64,000 bases of DNA from Basidiobolus meristosporus CBS 931.73 (GCA_002104905.1 MCFE01000357.1:1-64000); one strand, 5' to 3'. Counted from the first letter of the stretch, positions 1 through 14,400 are shown. The notes: generated by a model from the letters alone, not told the origin. Numbers and translations: made by a program.

Positions 1-3000
1 TAGTTCTGGCATGATTAGTAGGATTCCTAGCTAAAGCAATACAACTTTGATTTTCTTTGTAAACACAAGTTGGTTCATCTGAATTAAAGCCTAAGTCTTT
101 GAAAGATTTCTGTAACCATATAGCCTCCTTAGTTGCTTGGCAAGCAGCCATATATTCAGCTTCAGTTGTAGATAGGGCCACAGTTGGTTGTTTCTTGCAA
201 TTCCAAGTAATAGCTGCACCAGCATAAGGAAATACATACCCAGTGGTAGAGCATCTTTCAATCAGATCTCTACCCCAATCTGAATCACTATAACCATCAA
301 ATTTCTGCCTATTAGCTGCTCTAGAGTATTCTGGTACCATATTTATGGCACCTTGTAGATATCTGAAAATCCGCTTAACTGTTCTAATTTGATCTGATCC
401 ATAATTCTGCATGAATTGACTGACAATTCCAGCTGCCACTGCAATATCAGGACGTGTAAACACCAGCAAGTACATTAGGCTACCAATCATTGATTGATTG
501 GTAAAGTTTTGGTCCATATTTGAGCTGTTCTTGCCCAAAACTGGCTGAGATTGGCTCAATTTTAGATTATTGTCTATAGGGGTAGCTGCAGGCTTGCAAT
601 TTTCTGTTTTGAAGCATCTAAAAATGTCCCTGATGTGCATAGACTGATTCAGCACAATATTCTGCATAGGTATGTCAAACTAACGTCAATTCCAAGAAAA
701 TAGCACAATTTTCAAGATCTTTCATCTCAATCTTGCTGAAGAGATCTGTTTTTGTATGATTAAGTGCCTCCTGGTCACTTGTAGCAATTATTAGGTTGTC
801 CTCATACAGAACTAGGATGATCAGACCCTTTTTGAGCTGTTTCACATATATACTGTAATCTGCAGTACTATAAATAAACCCAATCTCCTCTAGATATGTG
901 TCAATCTGGTTATACCATGCTCTAGGTGCCTGCATATGCCCACACAACAATTTCCTAAGTTGGCACACCTTATGAAGGCCTTTTGGATTGGTAAAACCTT
1001 CTAGTTGCTCCATATATAGTTTCTTGCAAATCCCCATTTAGAAAGGCTGTTTGGCATTGACTTGGTGTAGATCTAGACTGTGTACAGCTGCCAGGGCCAA
1101 ACTGTCCTAATAGAGTTAAACGTTGCAACCAGAGCAAATGTTTCCTTAATGTCTATTCCTTGGATCTGGGAATAGCCTTTAGCCACCACTCTAGCCTTGT
1201 ACTTATCAACAGTACCATTTGAGGTTATATTTATTGTGTAGAGCCATCTACATCCTATTGGCTTTCTCCCATTTGGTAAGTCTACCAATTCCCATGTTTT
1301 TGCTCTGATCAGTAATTCGTGCTCCTCCTGCATGGCTTGTTGCAACATAGTAGCATCTAGACTTTGCATTGCCTGTTCCAGATTCTGAGGCTTGGTATAT
1401 AAGGCAAGATAAGCTTCTTCATAATCATTGGATGTCTGCCACCAGGATCCAGGGGCATTTCTTGCTCTGGTAGATCTCCTAACTGAGATAATCTGCTCTG
1501 ATCTGGAACTGGTAGAAATATCTTCTGTATCTGGCTGAATTCAGTATGTATCTACTTCATTAGTGTTGATTGCATCATCAGGCAGCTGGCCAATGATTTC
1601 TGTGGGTTTTGGATCTGAATTCTCATGATATACAATGTTCCTGCACTTGATCAGCTTGTGAATTTTTCCATCATACTTGCTATACCCTTTAGTATCATCA
1701 CAATACCCAAGAAAGATCCCTTTTCTACTCTTTGGTTCCAGCTTTGAGCGTTTTTTGTAAGGATGTGAAAAAAGACATCACTGCCAAAGATCCTGAGGTG
1801 CTGAAGGTCTGGTTTTTTGCCTGAATATGTTTCAAAGGGTGAGAATTCTGTGGTGCTGCTGGCAGGCATCTATTCATGAAGTATACTGCAGTAGCAACAG
1901 ATTCAGCCCAAAACTTGTAGTCCATTCCCTTATCATGTAGCATATATCTCTCCATCTCTACTATTGCTCTATTTGCATGTTCTGCTACTCCATTTTGCTG
2001 TGGAGTATGTAGAACAGTGGTCTGCTAAATTATAACAGTAGATGTGCAGTATTTTGCAAACTCCTTTGAGCTGTATTCCCCTCCATTGTCACTTCAAAGT
2101 ATCTTCAATTGACATCCAGTTTGTGTTTCTGACATGTTCTTGAAGTATTTAGACATCTCTAAAGCAATATCCTTTGTTTTGTGGAAGTATACCCTTGTAT
2201 ATCTTGTCTTGTCATCAATAAATATTGTAATGTATCTCTTGGCTCCAAAGGAAAGTGTTCTCATTGGCCCACATATGCCTGAGTGTACTATAGCCAATAT
2301 TTTGGTGATTTTAATGCCTCCTGAGCTCCTGAAACATTGCCTAGCTTGTTTACCATATGAACATCCCTTATAGACACTCAATTTGATTGGAATTGAGTAA
2401 TTAAGGCCCAAAACAAGCTCATTTTTCATCAATTTGCTCATATTCTATTCCCCAATGTGTCCTAGCCTCCTATGCCATGACTCCCAGCTGGTTTCATTGG
2501 TTTCAGCAATGTTGGCATACTCAGGTACAATGATCTTGCATTGTGACTTATATTTATTGTGATCTCTGATTCCTAAAGCAAATTTTTGTCCATTTTCACT
2601 CAATATTAAGCAGTTAAGCTTAGTAAACACAAACTTCTGTCCCTGAGCAGTTGCTTTACTGACTGAGAGTAGGTTCTTAGCTATTCCAGGGATGTAGAAT
2701 ATTTCAGTCAGTTTTACTGCTGTAGCCCTTGAGATATCACTCATATTTAGTAGTATAAACCCACTAGTGGTAGCTTCCAGTGCAGAGTTGTCTCCCAGGT
2801 AAACCTTTCTTACAGCTATAGTCTTTAAGTTGCTGAACCACTCCTTTATACCACAAGTATACTGCAATACTGCAGAGTCAGTAAACCATTCATTACTTTG
2901 GTTACTTGCACTCTCTTGTACAGTTACAAATAACTGTTCATCAATGGCTATATGGTTTTCCTGCTCCAGTTTCTGCTTTTTGTCTGCTTGTTTCTTCTTG

Positions 3001-3751
3001 CATTCTCTTTCCCAGTGTCCTGGCTTTGAACAGTAGTTAAAGCATCCAGGTTTTCTTTGGTTTTATTGCTTCCCCTTCTTTTCTGTGTGCCCCTCTGAGC
3101 TGAATAAAGCATTGTCTTTGATTTTCTCTGCTTGATCATTACATCTGAGTTCTTCATGGAGAAGTCTTCCTTTGACATAGTCTAAAGTCAAATTGTCTTC
3201 TCTGCTTTCAAAGGAAAGTATGAGTGGCTCATCTGGTAGGCTGCAAAGCAGACAGAGTATCTTTCCTTCATCATCTACACCAGCATTAATACTGTAAAGT
3301 TCTTCTACAAGTGTCCCTATTCTGGTAATGAGTTGTAGCATTTTGTGATCTGGCTTCTTCCTCATGTTCAAGAACTTTTGTTTTAGATAAAGCTTGTTTG
3401 ATACTGATTTTGCTCCAAAGATCTTCTCTAAGGTTTCCCATGCTGCTTTGGCAGTATTTGGAGCATGGACTTGTCAAGTAAGGGAATCTTGCACATTGAT
3501 ACATATAGCATAAATGGCCTTTCTCTTCTTCTCTTGAAACTTTTCTACTTCTTCTGCTATTCCTTTGGGCTCAACTTCTTTTCCTATTACTATATTCCAA
3601 AGCTTTCCTTAAGATGGATATGCATTTTGATTCTCCAAAGCCTGTAGTTCTTCCTATCAAACCTCCCCTTCATAGGGAAAATGTTTGTATTGTTTTGTTT
3701 CCTGGTAGAAGTCATCCTTGGAATAGGTTAAGGCAATCAGGGCTCATAACC
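1..3751 (-). mobile_element. Ty1/copia family A, internal region (gag-pol), decayed, runs off the left edge
   Basis: Reading right to left, the fragments give the copia order: gag (UBN2-type, about 3060-3730), a CCHC zinc knuckle near 3000-3050 (C-X2-C-X4-H-X4-C intact), protease around 2860 (Asp-Ser kept, Gly replaced by Ala), GAG-pre-integrase and integrase (about 1650-2870, core DNGGEY recognisable), reverse transcriptase (about 680-1370) and RNase H (1-480, motif STTEAEYMA). The frame is broken many times and the RT active-site box reads YEDN instead of YVDD, so this copy cannot be functional. Integrase precedes RT, which fixes the element as copia rather than gypsy. The 3' LTR lies outside the window. 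A second copy is at 21476-24242. Confidence 0.9.
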
Positions 3752-4120
3752 AGTTGCAATTTAAGAAGTGATTTGGATATAAGGAACTTATCAAGATAAA
3801 GTGATAATAGTTGAACTGTTGCTTATTTATAAAGAAGATCAGCATTCATACCTTTGTAGAAGTAATACAGCTGCAACACTAGGTAAGGTGGGTTTCTTAA
3901 CATTCAGGAGCAATCTGTAACAGTTTCAGGTTATTACATAATGTCTGGTAAAAAGTGTTAGTTTGATCCTCACTATAGGGAAATAGTCATAGGATCATAA
4001 GTATAAAGAAGCTGGCAAAGTTGGGGCTACAAATAAGTCCTACAGTGACCAAGACTAGTCTAGAACTGTAAAGTAAATTTTTAGCTGCTGAATGATACTA
4101 AATAGTCCAATATTTCAACA
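3752..4120 (-). repeat. 5' LTR of copia A (369 bp)
   Basis: Aligns end to end with the sequences at 17855-18223 and 23873-24242. On the minus strand it begins TGTTGAAATATTGG and ends TTGCAACT (TTGCAACA in the other copies). It is followed directly by a primer-binding site, GGTTATGAGCCC, at 3740-3751 read on the minus strand, as in family B. Immediately right of the LTR (4121 on) lies element D ORF1 sequence, so A appears to have inserted into D. Confidence 0.88.
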
Positions 4121-6249
4121 GATCATAACAATCACCACCACCTGAGTTAGCAAATATGCTGTCAGCTCATATCAAAGCATTAATGAGGCAATTAGGTGCG
4201 CTGGCTGAGAGGATTGATGCATTGATCCATAGAAATTGAGATGTAGTCCAGTAGCAGGATAAGTGGATAAAACATGTAGAGAAATCAATATCCCAGGTGG
4301 AGAAAGCAACATCTTTGCTGCAACAAAAGAACTCAATTGGATCAATGTCACAGCCAAGAATTGAGCCATTTCCTAATATAACAGTAGAGGAACACTGTAC
4401 AGTCTTTGAGGCACAACAACAGTGCCCTAAGATAAAGCCCACAGAAAAACCTATCACAGCAGGGGAGGGAAAGGCTGTGGTGTTTATACCAAAGCCTAAA
4501 AATCTAAAGACATTGAGGATCTGTAAGGCCATTGTGCGTAATAAAGTTTATTAGGCTAGTATTCAAGATGCCATTATAAGTCTAGCACACCAACAAATTA
4601 GGGCTGACATACCATGGGACCATTACAAACTTAATGCCAAGCTGATGTACTTCACTTGTTTCATGAGCATTATCATGGAATCAAACAAGCAAACTGATTG
4701 TAGGTCCACATTGGTATGCTAGGATAGCATATCAACAATAGCAGAAATATCAAAGGCAGAAGAACAAGGGTGCAATGGTTCAAAACCAGCAGCTTCTTTA
4801 AGAGCCTGATACATGTAGGCCTAAAAGCTTCAAACAAGCATCAAAGAGACATCAGGCAACTGGAAAAGTGCCAATAAGGGAAAAGCAGACAGACATAGAT
4901 GCACCGGGATAAATTTATCAAGGAATAAGTGTAGGCCCACTTATAAGCACGCAATCTAGATAGCAGCAAAGGACCTGGCAATGATAAAAACCCGCTCCTA
5001 TCATAGGAGCCAATCACAGCATGAGTTGTGAGCTAAGATCAAGTGGGACAGAAGCATCAGGTTGTCTTCAGAGTGCCAGCACAGGACAGGTAGGCCAAAA
5101 CAGATGCATCAGAACAGTATTTATCAAGGACAGAGTGTAGCTCAATACAAGAAGCCCTCTGACAAAGTAGCAGTGAAAGACCTGGCAGTGCAAAGGAAAA
5201 GGTAAAGGAAAAAAATCCACCCAAGCCAGAGACAGGGAAGTGCAAGAAAAAAGCTGCAGTTCTTGCCTATCTTTTCTGTAAGTCTGGAGCTGACTGAATT
5301 ACATCAATTCAAAGAGGAATTACTAACAAGAAAGCTGCTGTTTGCACAAGAATTAGAAGTGCAGCCAGTTGAGCTACACTCCAGTGAGGTAGATGAGTTA
5401 GCAGAGAATGGCAATTTGTCTACCTCAGCCTCCATGTCCTCCATTGTTGACAGAGTGAAGATCCAACTGACAGACAAAGCAATAATCTTGATAAAAGGAT
5501 ATCACAATGCCTTCAGTGGAATTTTGGAATATTAACAAGCACACTAAGAGGTTGCAGCACTTTTCATGAGTAGTGATCAAGAATATTCAATTGGATATTG
5601 CAAGGATTATCTGTAAAGCCTGATAGGTGAGGTGCTAGACCTTGCAGTATTGGCTGAAGACTAAGACGTATGGGAACCAGTGCGTAAGCAGTTGCATAAA
5701 GATTGCAACAGAGAGCCACATCAGAAATACTTATTGAGTAGTGATTTCAATGGAGTAACTTGTTGGGTGTAGGTTTGGGCTTAATGCTAGTGTAGTGTAT
5801 AGGGACTTCTATAGGTCAATATAACTTGCAATTGAGGTACAACTGATGTTTCAGAGGAAATTAATCAACTTGTATGCAAGAAAGGTAAGAAAAATGGCTG
5901 AGACAGGAAATAAGGAGTGTGAAAAAGAGGCAATAGCTAATCAATGCACACATATGTAGGAGGTGAATGAGTGTCTGGGATCATAGAGCAACAAAAATTG
6001 CAGAGAACCAATCAAAAGCCACCTTTGTAATGTTGTGCTAAATATTGTGACTACATTTTTGAGAAATCTAGGGTGCAATTATTATTTAACAGTCTTGGCA
6101 CAGTGTCTTGATGGGATCCATACCTTTTCATCACAGGACTCTAAATTTGTGATAGCTGTTTGACAGGATCATCAGAATTAGTTTTCATAAGGGCACATAT
6201 ACTTCTCTTATATTAAGCAATTCATTAATTGAGCCCACATAATTGACTT
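4121..6249 (+). mobile_element. Element D ORF1 fragment and its 3' flank (decayed)
   Basis: Collinear with the better D copy at 39370-41460. It covers the middle and end of ORF1 (short open pieces at 4297-4554 and 5263-5535), then the non-coding tail, including the stretches matching 41040-41420. Stops and frameshifts occur throughout. The 5' part is missing because copia A abuts at 4120. The function of ORF1 is not recognised; see 39061-41470. Confidence 0.75.
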
Positions 6250-7735
6250 GATTCATTGGATATTGATTACCTATGCAAAAACTCAAATATCAGCTGATTT
6301 CCAGAGTAAAAACTGAAACTCCAGCTAATTTAGAGCACTATGAGGCCTGCATACATGGGAAACAACTCCTACAACTGTTGAAGAGCTCTGGGTTATGCAG
6401 AAGCATCTCCCTGCCAAAATACAAGACTGATAGCATGATTGCACAATTCAGAGCATGACATGTGGCTGAAGAATTCTCCTAAACAAAAGGATTTGACTAA
6501 ACCAAGAGACTGAAAATGGAAGATAGACTCTTATTAAACACATTAAGTTTCCAAAGATACACTGCAGACTTTAGTGTCTATTTTATGCCAGCTGGAGCTA
6601 GTCCATTTCTATTAGCTCCGTATGTGGTAAGTCCTATTATAGCCACCAATAACCTAAAACAATGAAGAGACTAAATCTGGCCTTTATAAGGAGTTCAAGA
6701 TGTCAAATATAGGAGAGCTCAGTTACAACTTAGAGAAAAGGTTCTCCATGGACAGAGGTACCCAGACTATCACCCTAAGCCAATCTAAGTATACTCAAGA
6801 TATACTAAAGAAGTACTAAATGGAAGTCTCTGAACTTGTAGATATCCCAATGGAGAGAAACTTTTTCTTGATCAGAACTCAACTAAAACAAGAAAGCTTA
6901 GTGCCTGAAAGCCTTGACTTTCCTTATCAATCAATGGTAGGTAGCCTTATGTATATCATGCTTAGAACACATTCAGATATCTCATATTAAGCAGGGGTTG
7001 TAGGCCTGTATGACAAGAACAATGAATCTGATCATATTGCACCCATTGAGTGGTTTTTTTGGATATCCAAAAGGAACTGCTAATATCTGCTTAGGGTACA
7101 CTTTAATCGATTACAAGCAAGGCTTTGTAGGATAATCTGTTGCTTGTTGGGGACAAAACTCAGAAGGCAGAAGATCTACCACAGGATACAACTTTCTTCA
7201 CTGCAATTAATCATTTCTTGGAACTCAAGAGAGCAATTAACCATAGCAAATTTACCAGAGAGGCAGAGTATAAGGCAGGCTGTGAGGCTACAAAAGCAAC
7301 AATAAGGGTACAAAAACTTTTTAGAGATATTGGCTTATGTTGAAAAAGCCCCAAGTATTTTTTTCCAGATAATCAAAAATGTATACAACTAAGTTGAAAT
7401 CCAACTCCTTGTGTTTCAGCTAAGCATATAGATAATAGATATCAGCTCATATGTAAAGCTACTGAGAATAGCGCAGTCACCTTAGCTTATTGTGCTACAG
7501 ATGAAATGATTATTGACATATTTACCAAACCATTAGCTGGCAAGAAACTTGGATATCTTTGATCAAGATTAGGACCAGTTAGAATGGACATTCAGTGGAG
7601 TGGCAGTGCTCTGAAAGCTTGTAATTCCACCTAAATAATCACATAGCTTAGTCACTTAGCTTGTTTCCCACAAATCTTAGAGAATACTGACTAAGCTCCT
7701 TGTCAATATTTTCTTAGAATATGTTCATCAAGATA
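6250..7735 (+). mobile_element. Copia family B fragment (pol end plus partial 3' LTR)
   Basis: Matches the complete B element in order: GAG-pre-integrase (about 6250-6450), a gap, RT end (about 6530-7080) and RNase H (about 7120-7600), then the start of a B LTR at about 7609. The LTR stops abruptly at 7735, where repeat R begins. Large internal deletions and many stops make it a relic. Confidence 0.8.
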
Positions 7736-7736
7736 C

Positions 7737-8124
7737 TAGACTTGTTCTGTTGGATAGTGCCACATTGAGCCATGAGTGCCAAATGATGCCATAGTGTGCC
7801 AGAGAGGCTAAGTGAGCCTCTACCTGGCCACAGAGTGTGAAACATAGCTCCGCATCTTCATTCAAAGTAGCCCCTGTGTTTCACCCATTGGGTTGGAGAA
7901 AATCCATTTTTTGACCTTTTTTTTTGGATCAATGTTGTGCAGGATGTGCTGGAGCACTAGCAGATTGAAGATATGCATCTGGTACTCAATACCTATGGCA
8001 CTCTGAATCTAGCTCCAGTAGCTTGTATCATGTCACAAAAATGAATGGCACTATCTTGGTCCACTGGTACTATCTGGCACTATAAGTGCTTTGTATAGAT
8101 CCTACTTTAGGACTAACATTTAAA
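7737..8124. repeat. Repeat R, single copy (about 390 bp)
   Basis: Begins TAGACTTGTTCTGTTGGATA and matches both arms of the palindrome at 16947-17681 over its whole length, including the sequence that forms the loop there. Its left side cuts a copia B LTR; its right side joins element D ORF1 sequence. No coding potential was seen and no clear target-site duplication was found. It could be a non-autonomous element. Confidence 0.7.
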
Positions 8125-10633
8125 TATAGACATTGAAGATCTGTGAAGCCATGGAGTGCAATAATGAAGAGTGGGCTAATACAATATAACATTAGTCATG
8201 AGACTTCAACTTGGTGATGGCCTTTTGACAGGATGATCTCAATGATTTTTCCTAGGGATTGCAGCAAAGTTGGCAAGCTATAGGCCATTGGCCTGATATG
8301 GAATCAATGGGAGACCGGAGATACTTGGGATAGAGGGTACCTGTTGGAGCAAAAGCTTTCCACTGGAAGCAAAGCATTTGCTTTTCAACAATCTGCCTAT
8401 ACTGATGACCAAGTTGTACATGGGTCATTTCAAGCTAAATGAGCCCTTCAAGGTACCAGAGAAATTTGAAAGAATTGGCCAGATATTACAGAGCACCCCC
8501 TACCCTGAGTACTTCTCATGGGCTGCAATCAGTTTTCATTTTCATATGCAACAATAAAAATGCAAAGATTGAATGAATTGGATATGTCTTTACTCAAATG
8601 GTGCTCTGAAACTATTCCTACCAACAGTACATTGGAAGCATTGGGAGTCATATGTGGACATTGCAGGAATATCTATTCAGAAGCAGATCACCAATGCCAA
8701 CTTGCCAGTCTACAGCTCTTGTGCAAGGAGTGTGTAACAGGACTTAAGCCACTATATTACAACATAAAGCTGAATATGTAGATCTCTGCCACTACCATAG
8801 CCATTCTCTACTTCTTCTCGCTTGGTGTGTGGAGAATATTGGGCCTTGCTTCACCTTTTGGGAGACTCATATGGAGTGGATGTGTGGGGAGATAGGAAGA
8901 CAAGTTAAGTTGCAGGTGCTACCATATCCTAATTTCATCAAGAATATTACCTTCAAGTGGTAGCAACCAAGCATATGTTTGTGAGATATATATGTGCATG
9001 TTTGTAGAGGTTAGTAAGCAGGATGCCACACTTTTTTTTGATTCAATCTATATGTGGAATACCCAAGGTAATAGCTGGTAAGCAAGTAAAGAGGGGTGAT
9101 TCTACAGTGGAATATATGAGTTGCACAAGGGGAGGTAGAGAAAGGAATTACCATCCTCCTTGGCAACAGCACTATGCACCAAGCCAACCTGCTTGGTTTA
9201 GTTGAAAACACCCTGCATTTACCAAGCTGTTGGATTAGCCACTAATCCATTTGAGCATGCTGAGTTGCACCTAAACCTACTGTCTCATTGAGCTCTTCAA
9301 AGAGCCCTATCTGCACATTCAGCTGAGCCTACACATGCTGCTACATTGGGCAATGAGCAAGCTACTTCTGGTGATCTGACTGATGAAGACTTGCTATAAG
9401 CCCCTAAACCACTTTAACCTTTAGCATGTAAATGAACAAATGAGCACAGAGCACTCTAGTACTGGGTCTCAATATTCTCTGGTGCAGTTTAGCATAACCA
9501 AACTAGAGCACTGCACTCATTGTCTAGGATGCAAACATTGACAGCAAGTATATGAGTGTCTAAGATAATAGTTAGCAAATAAGGAGTTCAAGTGTGCCAA
9601 GGGGATCTCTATCAAATGCTTGAGTTGTTATTATTGTGACAAAAACTAGAAGATGATGCAACTCAGCTAAATTACTATAAATAGCTGTATTCCCACAATT
9701 TAAATATGTCTTAGTAGTCCAAAACAAATTACTGCAAACCAGAAATATACAAGTTTTTGGTACAAGTAAAGTCAGCAAAGTCTTAAATTTGAAACATTTT
9801 CACTCTATATATGCACTATGCATGTGTATACTTTGCCTGCAACACCAGTGTAGTTACTTGATATGCCTTTTAGCTGCTCAACTGGTTGGGAGCCTGCATT
9901 GACACCTCATCTAATTACTAAGGTCCAGTACCTACTGGCATAGTTGGGGAAATAGAATATTTGATAGCAAATCAGGTAGCTTGCACATTGAATGCAGCAA
10001 CAATTGGGGGCTCACAGTGTCAGGATACTTAGAAACCAATCAACTGCTGGCATCTCATGCAATCAGAATTATTATATCAAAATGTTGGTGTGGGTAGATC
10101 TTATAGTGTATTGAACATATTTATTCTTTGCCATAAAGAAACAAGTATTTGATTTTACCAACCATTGTAGCTTGTCCAATTGTGCATGTGAGTCAAGCAT
10201 TACTAGTGGCACAATTATCTATGCCAGCTACACTATGTCAGATTGTGTCATAGTATGTAAGATTATCTCATATAGTGCAAAATCATTCAAGAAAACTCTT
10301 GTGAAGGCATTTTTCTGACTTTACTGCCAAATGAAGTTAAACCTTGATGGTGTTTAAGCAGTCTTTTGACAAGAATGGCATGGCATCCTAATAGTCCTAC
10401 TGCACTCAACATTTATTTGAGCAGATTTAACTGGTCAATACATTCAATTGCCTTGAATGACAAGGAACTTCACAGTGTTCCAATGGCCTCTTTGCAAATC
10501 TCTGCAGCTATCAAAATAGCAGTGTGGCGGCCTACAGCCAGTTCTAATAACATTACCATACCAATTTACCAAAACAAACCTCTTCCCCAACAAAACCATG
10601 CTTTCCAATTTAGAACACTTAGATCTTGAACGC
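8125..10633 (+). mobile_element. Element D: tnp2 transposase C-terminal part and downstream module
   Basis: 8125-8260 resembles D ORF1/terminal sequence. 8265-9430 is the plus-strand equivalent of 31480-32760 on the minus strand: the region after the tnp2 core, with the typical 'C..H..L...I...GP...F..F.MER.CG' type block (DUF4218-like) near 8780-8920, and the open piece 8518-8781. 9430-10633 is a non-coding downstream module also seen at 20690-20968 and 29116-29760, ending with a block (10366-10629) matched at 31240-31400. No intact ORF survives. Confidence 0.72.
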
Positions 10634-11437
10634 TGTGGTGGTGTAGAGGTACTCCTGGGAGAAGCTACACAACTCAAGGTGTGTGAGGTGTCTGATGGGT
10701 GCAATAACCTCTGGGTCTAAACTGCTGGTGTATTTGTCAGTATGTCTCTATGGTTAAAGCTCCTGCTTCTCTAGCTTCCTAGGTGCTCCAAGTGTCTCCA
10801 AAGGCCTCTGTGTGTCTTGTGCACTACCCTGAAAAGCTCCTTGATGGCAGGTCTGAGATGTACTGTTGAAGGCAGGTGCAGTGATCAACTGCTAATCAAT
10901 AAGGTAGAAGTGTTACTGATAGAAGGGATGATTTATTGATGAGGGATTGCTTTCCCTTAAATACTTTTCCTGATTGCCAAGTGATTACTAATGACAAGGT
11001 TCTAGAAGATTCTAGGTATCAGTGGAATTCTTGATGACATCACTATGAGCTAAAAATATGCCAAGAATGTCCTGGAAGGTTCTAAAAGGCACAGCACTCT
11101 CAACCAATCGGGAATCAGTAGTCTGAAACCTGTGCAACATAGAAATACCATATATGATATTGAAATGGTAGAGATGGTAACACAGACCTAGGTCATGTGT
11201 CACGGGTACTGACGCGGGTACTTGCCTTATATAGATACATCTACTGATCACAAAGCTGAATAACATCAGGGATAACTAATGCTAATAACTAATCAGGGTA
11301 AACATCATATGGGGATAATACTGATAATATGGGCAAAAGAAGAATGGGATAATACTGATAAGATAAAATATGGATAAGTATATCATAATGACTATATGAA
11401 TAAACTTGTCTGTGGGAGGTATGTTTACCCTACCACA
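10634..11437 (-). repeat. Probable 3' LTR of the gypsy element (804 bp)
   Basis: Ends are short perfect inverted repeats, TGTGGT on the minus strand and ACCACA at the far end. A TATATAAGG box lies on the minus strand near 11222-11232. The neighbouring pol frame on the minus strand (reading ...DEDIRFALW then stop) runs into the first bases of this block, as expected for a 3' LTR. The bases ACGC flank both ends (10630-10633 and 11438-11441); that may be a 4 bp TSD of a solo LTR or chance. A 16 bp phrase around GGGATAATACTGATAA occurs twice inside (about 11319-11365). Confidence 0.6.
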
Positions 11438-14400
11438 ACGCAAACCTTATGTCCTCATCAGTTACATCCTTCTCATTGTATTCCTTTATCTCCACAACCC
11501 CATGCTTATCTGTAAAATCTCCCCTCCCAAAATCTTCCTCTCCTCTAACCATCTTATCCTTGCTCTGTTTCATAATTTCTGCATCTTGAGACACTGTAGC
11601 TTATGCTTCTCCAGATCTTTGTTCCAGTTGTTGGTGTCTACTAGGCTGACTGTGCTCGATTTCTAAGGCATCTGTAAGCTTTGGTTCTGTGAGATCTCCT
11701 TGAATCTTGGTTCACATCCATGCACTAAGCAAAATGGCAATTGTTTGATGGTGTAGTACACTCTACCTCTGCAGGCAAGTAGTGCTTTGTCTATACACTC
11801 ATCCCTTCTGCTAATAGCTTGATTTGCATACTTGGTCAGCATATCTCTGAATAATCCATTAAACTGCCCAGTGACTTCATAAGTTCTAGGATGATAGGCC
11901 AAGGTTCTCAAGTGTTTGATGTGTTACGTTTCCAGGTGGCTTTCAATGACTTTGCTAAAAAGTTTGCTCCTTGATCAGATAGGATTTTTACAGGGCACCC
12001 AAGCATCATCAGGATCTTATGGTATGTAAAATTTACAACTTCTGCTCACTGGCTTCAGGTACAGCTTTAGCAACTGGCCATTTAATGGCATGATCAATTG
12101 CTACTAGGATCCAACATTTGCATTTCCTAGTAGTTTGCAGTCTTCCAATAAAGTCAGTTCCCCATCTCTCTAATAGTCTTACAGGTTTCAAGGGAGAAAC
12201 TTGGCATTTATTTATGCTTAACCTTGATTGATATGGCAACTTGGGCATGTTTTCACTAGCTTTTGATATCTTGTTTCATTTGGAGCCACCATGCTCTGGC
12301 TTTCACAAGGATATAGGCTCCTTCAATTCCACAATGTCCATGTAATTGTGTACCTTATGTATTAAATCCAGGCAATCAACATAAGGGCAATAGGCAAAAG
12401 GGCTCCCAACAACAGTTTGATAGAGTGTTCCAGACTACACTATAAAGTTTCCAGCTTCATCCCAGATAATCATCTGGACATCCGCTTCATCAAGGGTGGC
12501 TTGATCCTCCGTATACTTTGGTAATAAGCTGGTCCAATCTGCCTCATGCACACAGCTGATTTGTGCAACTTGTTCTAGTTGTGAAAAGGCATCAGCAACT
12601 GTGTTGCTTTTCCCAGGGCAGTAGATCATCTCCTCAATCAAATTGCTGAATGTATTCACTCCATCTTGTCATTCTTCTGGATGGTACCTTCTAGGTAAGC
12701 ATATTCTTGAGTAAGGTACAATCCGTCTTCACAGTACACTTCACTCCTTCAGTGTAACAAATCCATGTCCTTAAGCAGTGTATTATGGTAAACATCTCCT
12801 TGTACACTAGATAGTCTTGTTCTGCTGCGATCTGCTTCCTGGATTCAAAAGCAACTGGGTACTCCATTATTACTTCATGTTCTTAGCTCAGTGCTCCACT
12901 GATTGCATAATCTGAAGCATATGTGAACAGGGTAAATTTTTTTCTGAGGTTAGGAACTCATAGGCTTGACAGCTCAGCAAGTTCAGTATGGAAAGTTTAT
13001 TCTTGAGTATCTGAAAGGGAGTCTTACAGGCTATGTCCCACCTGTAGGTGTTGTCTTTCTTGCAGATATCAGTTGAAGGGGCTGCAATACTTGAAAAGGA
13101 CTTGACAAGTCTCATTATTAGAAACCATTCAATGTAGTGATTTGAGCTCTGAAAAGGTATGGGGCTGCCTCAAATATTCAATAACTTTTACTTTCTTGGG
13201 GTCCAAGGTCACTTCTGTGTTATTTACTATGTGTCCTAGATACTCAACATGCTCTTTGAAGAACTCACCTTTTACTAGCCTGCCATAGAGCTTGTCCTCA
13301 TTGAGCTTCTTTAAGACCTTTTCAATGTGAACCAAGTGGACCTCTTCTGTCTTGCTATATATCAATATGTCATCTAGGTAGATTACCACAAACCTGCCCA
13401 AGTACTGTGGGAAGATGGTTTGCATCAAGGTCATGAATGTTGTAGAGGTATTGGCTAGGCCAATACTTATGACTAAGCACTTGCATTGTCCTTATCTGGT
13501 CCAATATGCTGTTGTGGGGATATTTTCTGGTTTCACACTAAACTGGTTGTATCTTGACATGAGGTCAATATTGCTGGATATGCTGGCTCCATTGAGTTGG
13601 TTCAGAAGCTCATCAACCTAAGGTATGGAGTACTTATGCTTTGCTGAGACTGAGTTGAGGGCATTGTAGTCAATGTACATCCTAAGTCTTTCAACCTTCT
13701 CTTTCACCAAAGTATGGGTGTTTCCCAAGGTGACTTGCTGAGCCTGATGTATCTTTGCTTCAATAGTTAATCAATATGTCTCTTCAGCTCTTCCAATTTT
13801 AGTGCACTCATCCTGTAAGGTGTCTTGCTTTCTGGGGGGCTATCTCTGGCTTCAATGGCATGATCCATATCTCTGACAGATGGTAGGCTGGCAAGCTCAT
13901 CTGGAAACACATCTGAAGACTTCTTGAAGAGAGTCTGGACCTTTTGGGATGCTGTAGCAGAGGAATCCTCTAATACTACTGCCATGAGAAGCATCTGGGT
14001 ACCTTTCTTAAGCACTCTAAAGAACTGTGTCTTGCTAAGTTCACTTGATTTACTCACACTGGAATTGACCAAGTTGAAATCCAGTCAGGCAGATTATAGC
14101 TCATAAGTATTGTTGTCCTGGTGGATATCAGTAGTGTGGCTTCTCCAGTTGATTAATGGATTACAACAAAATAGCCAGGTCTTTCCAAGTACAAGGCTAA
14201 GCTTGTATTTCCCAAATATGTAGGTATGTAGGTCTTCTTCATAATGATTGAGCTTCATTCTCACTGGCAGAGTAATAACATTGAATATATTCTAGTTCAA
14301 ATCAGCTATTGAGACTGAAGTTAGTTAGGTAGGTTCTAACTTAATTCTAGCTCAAAGGTTCTTGTTGACTGGTGTCCAGTTCTTCACCTAAGGTAGTATT

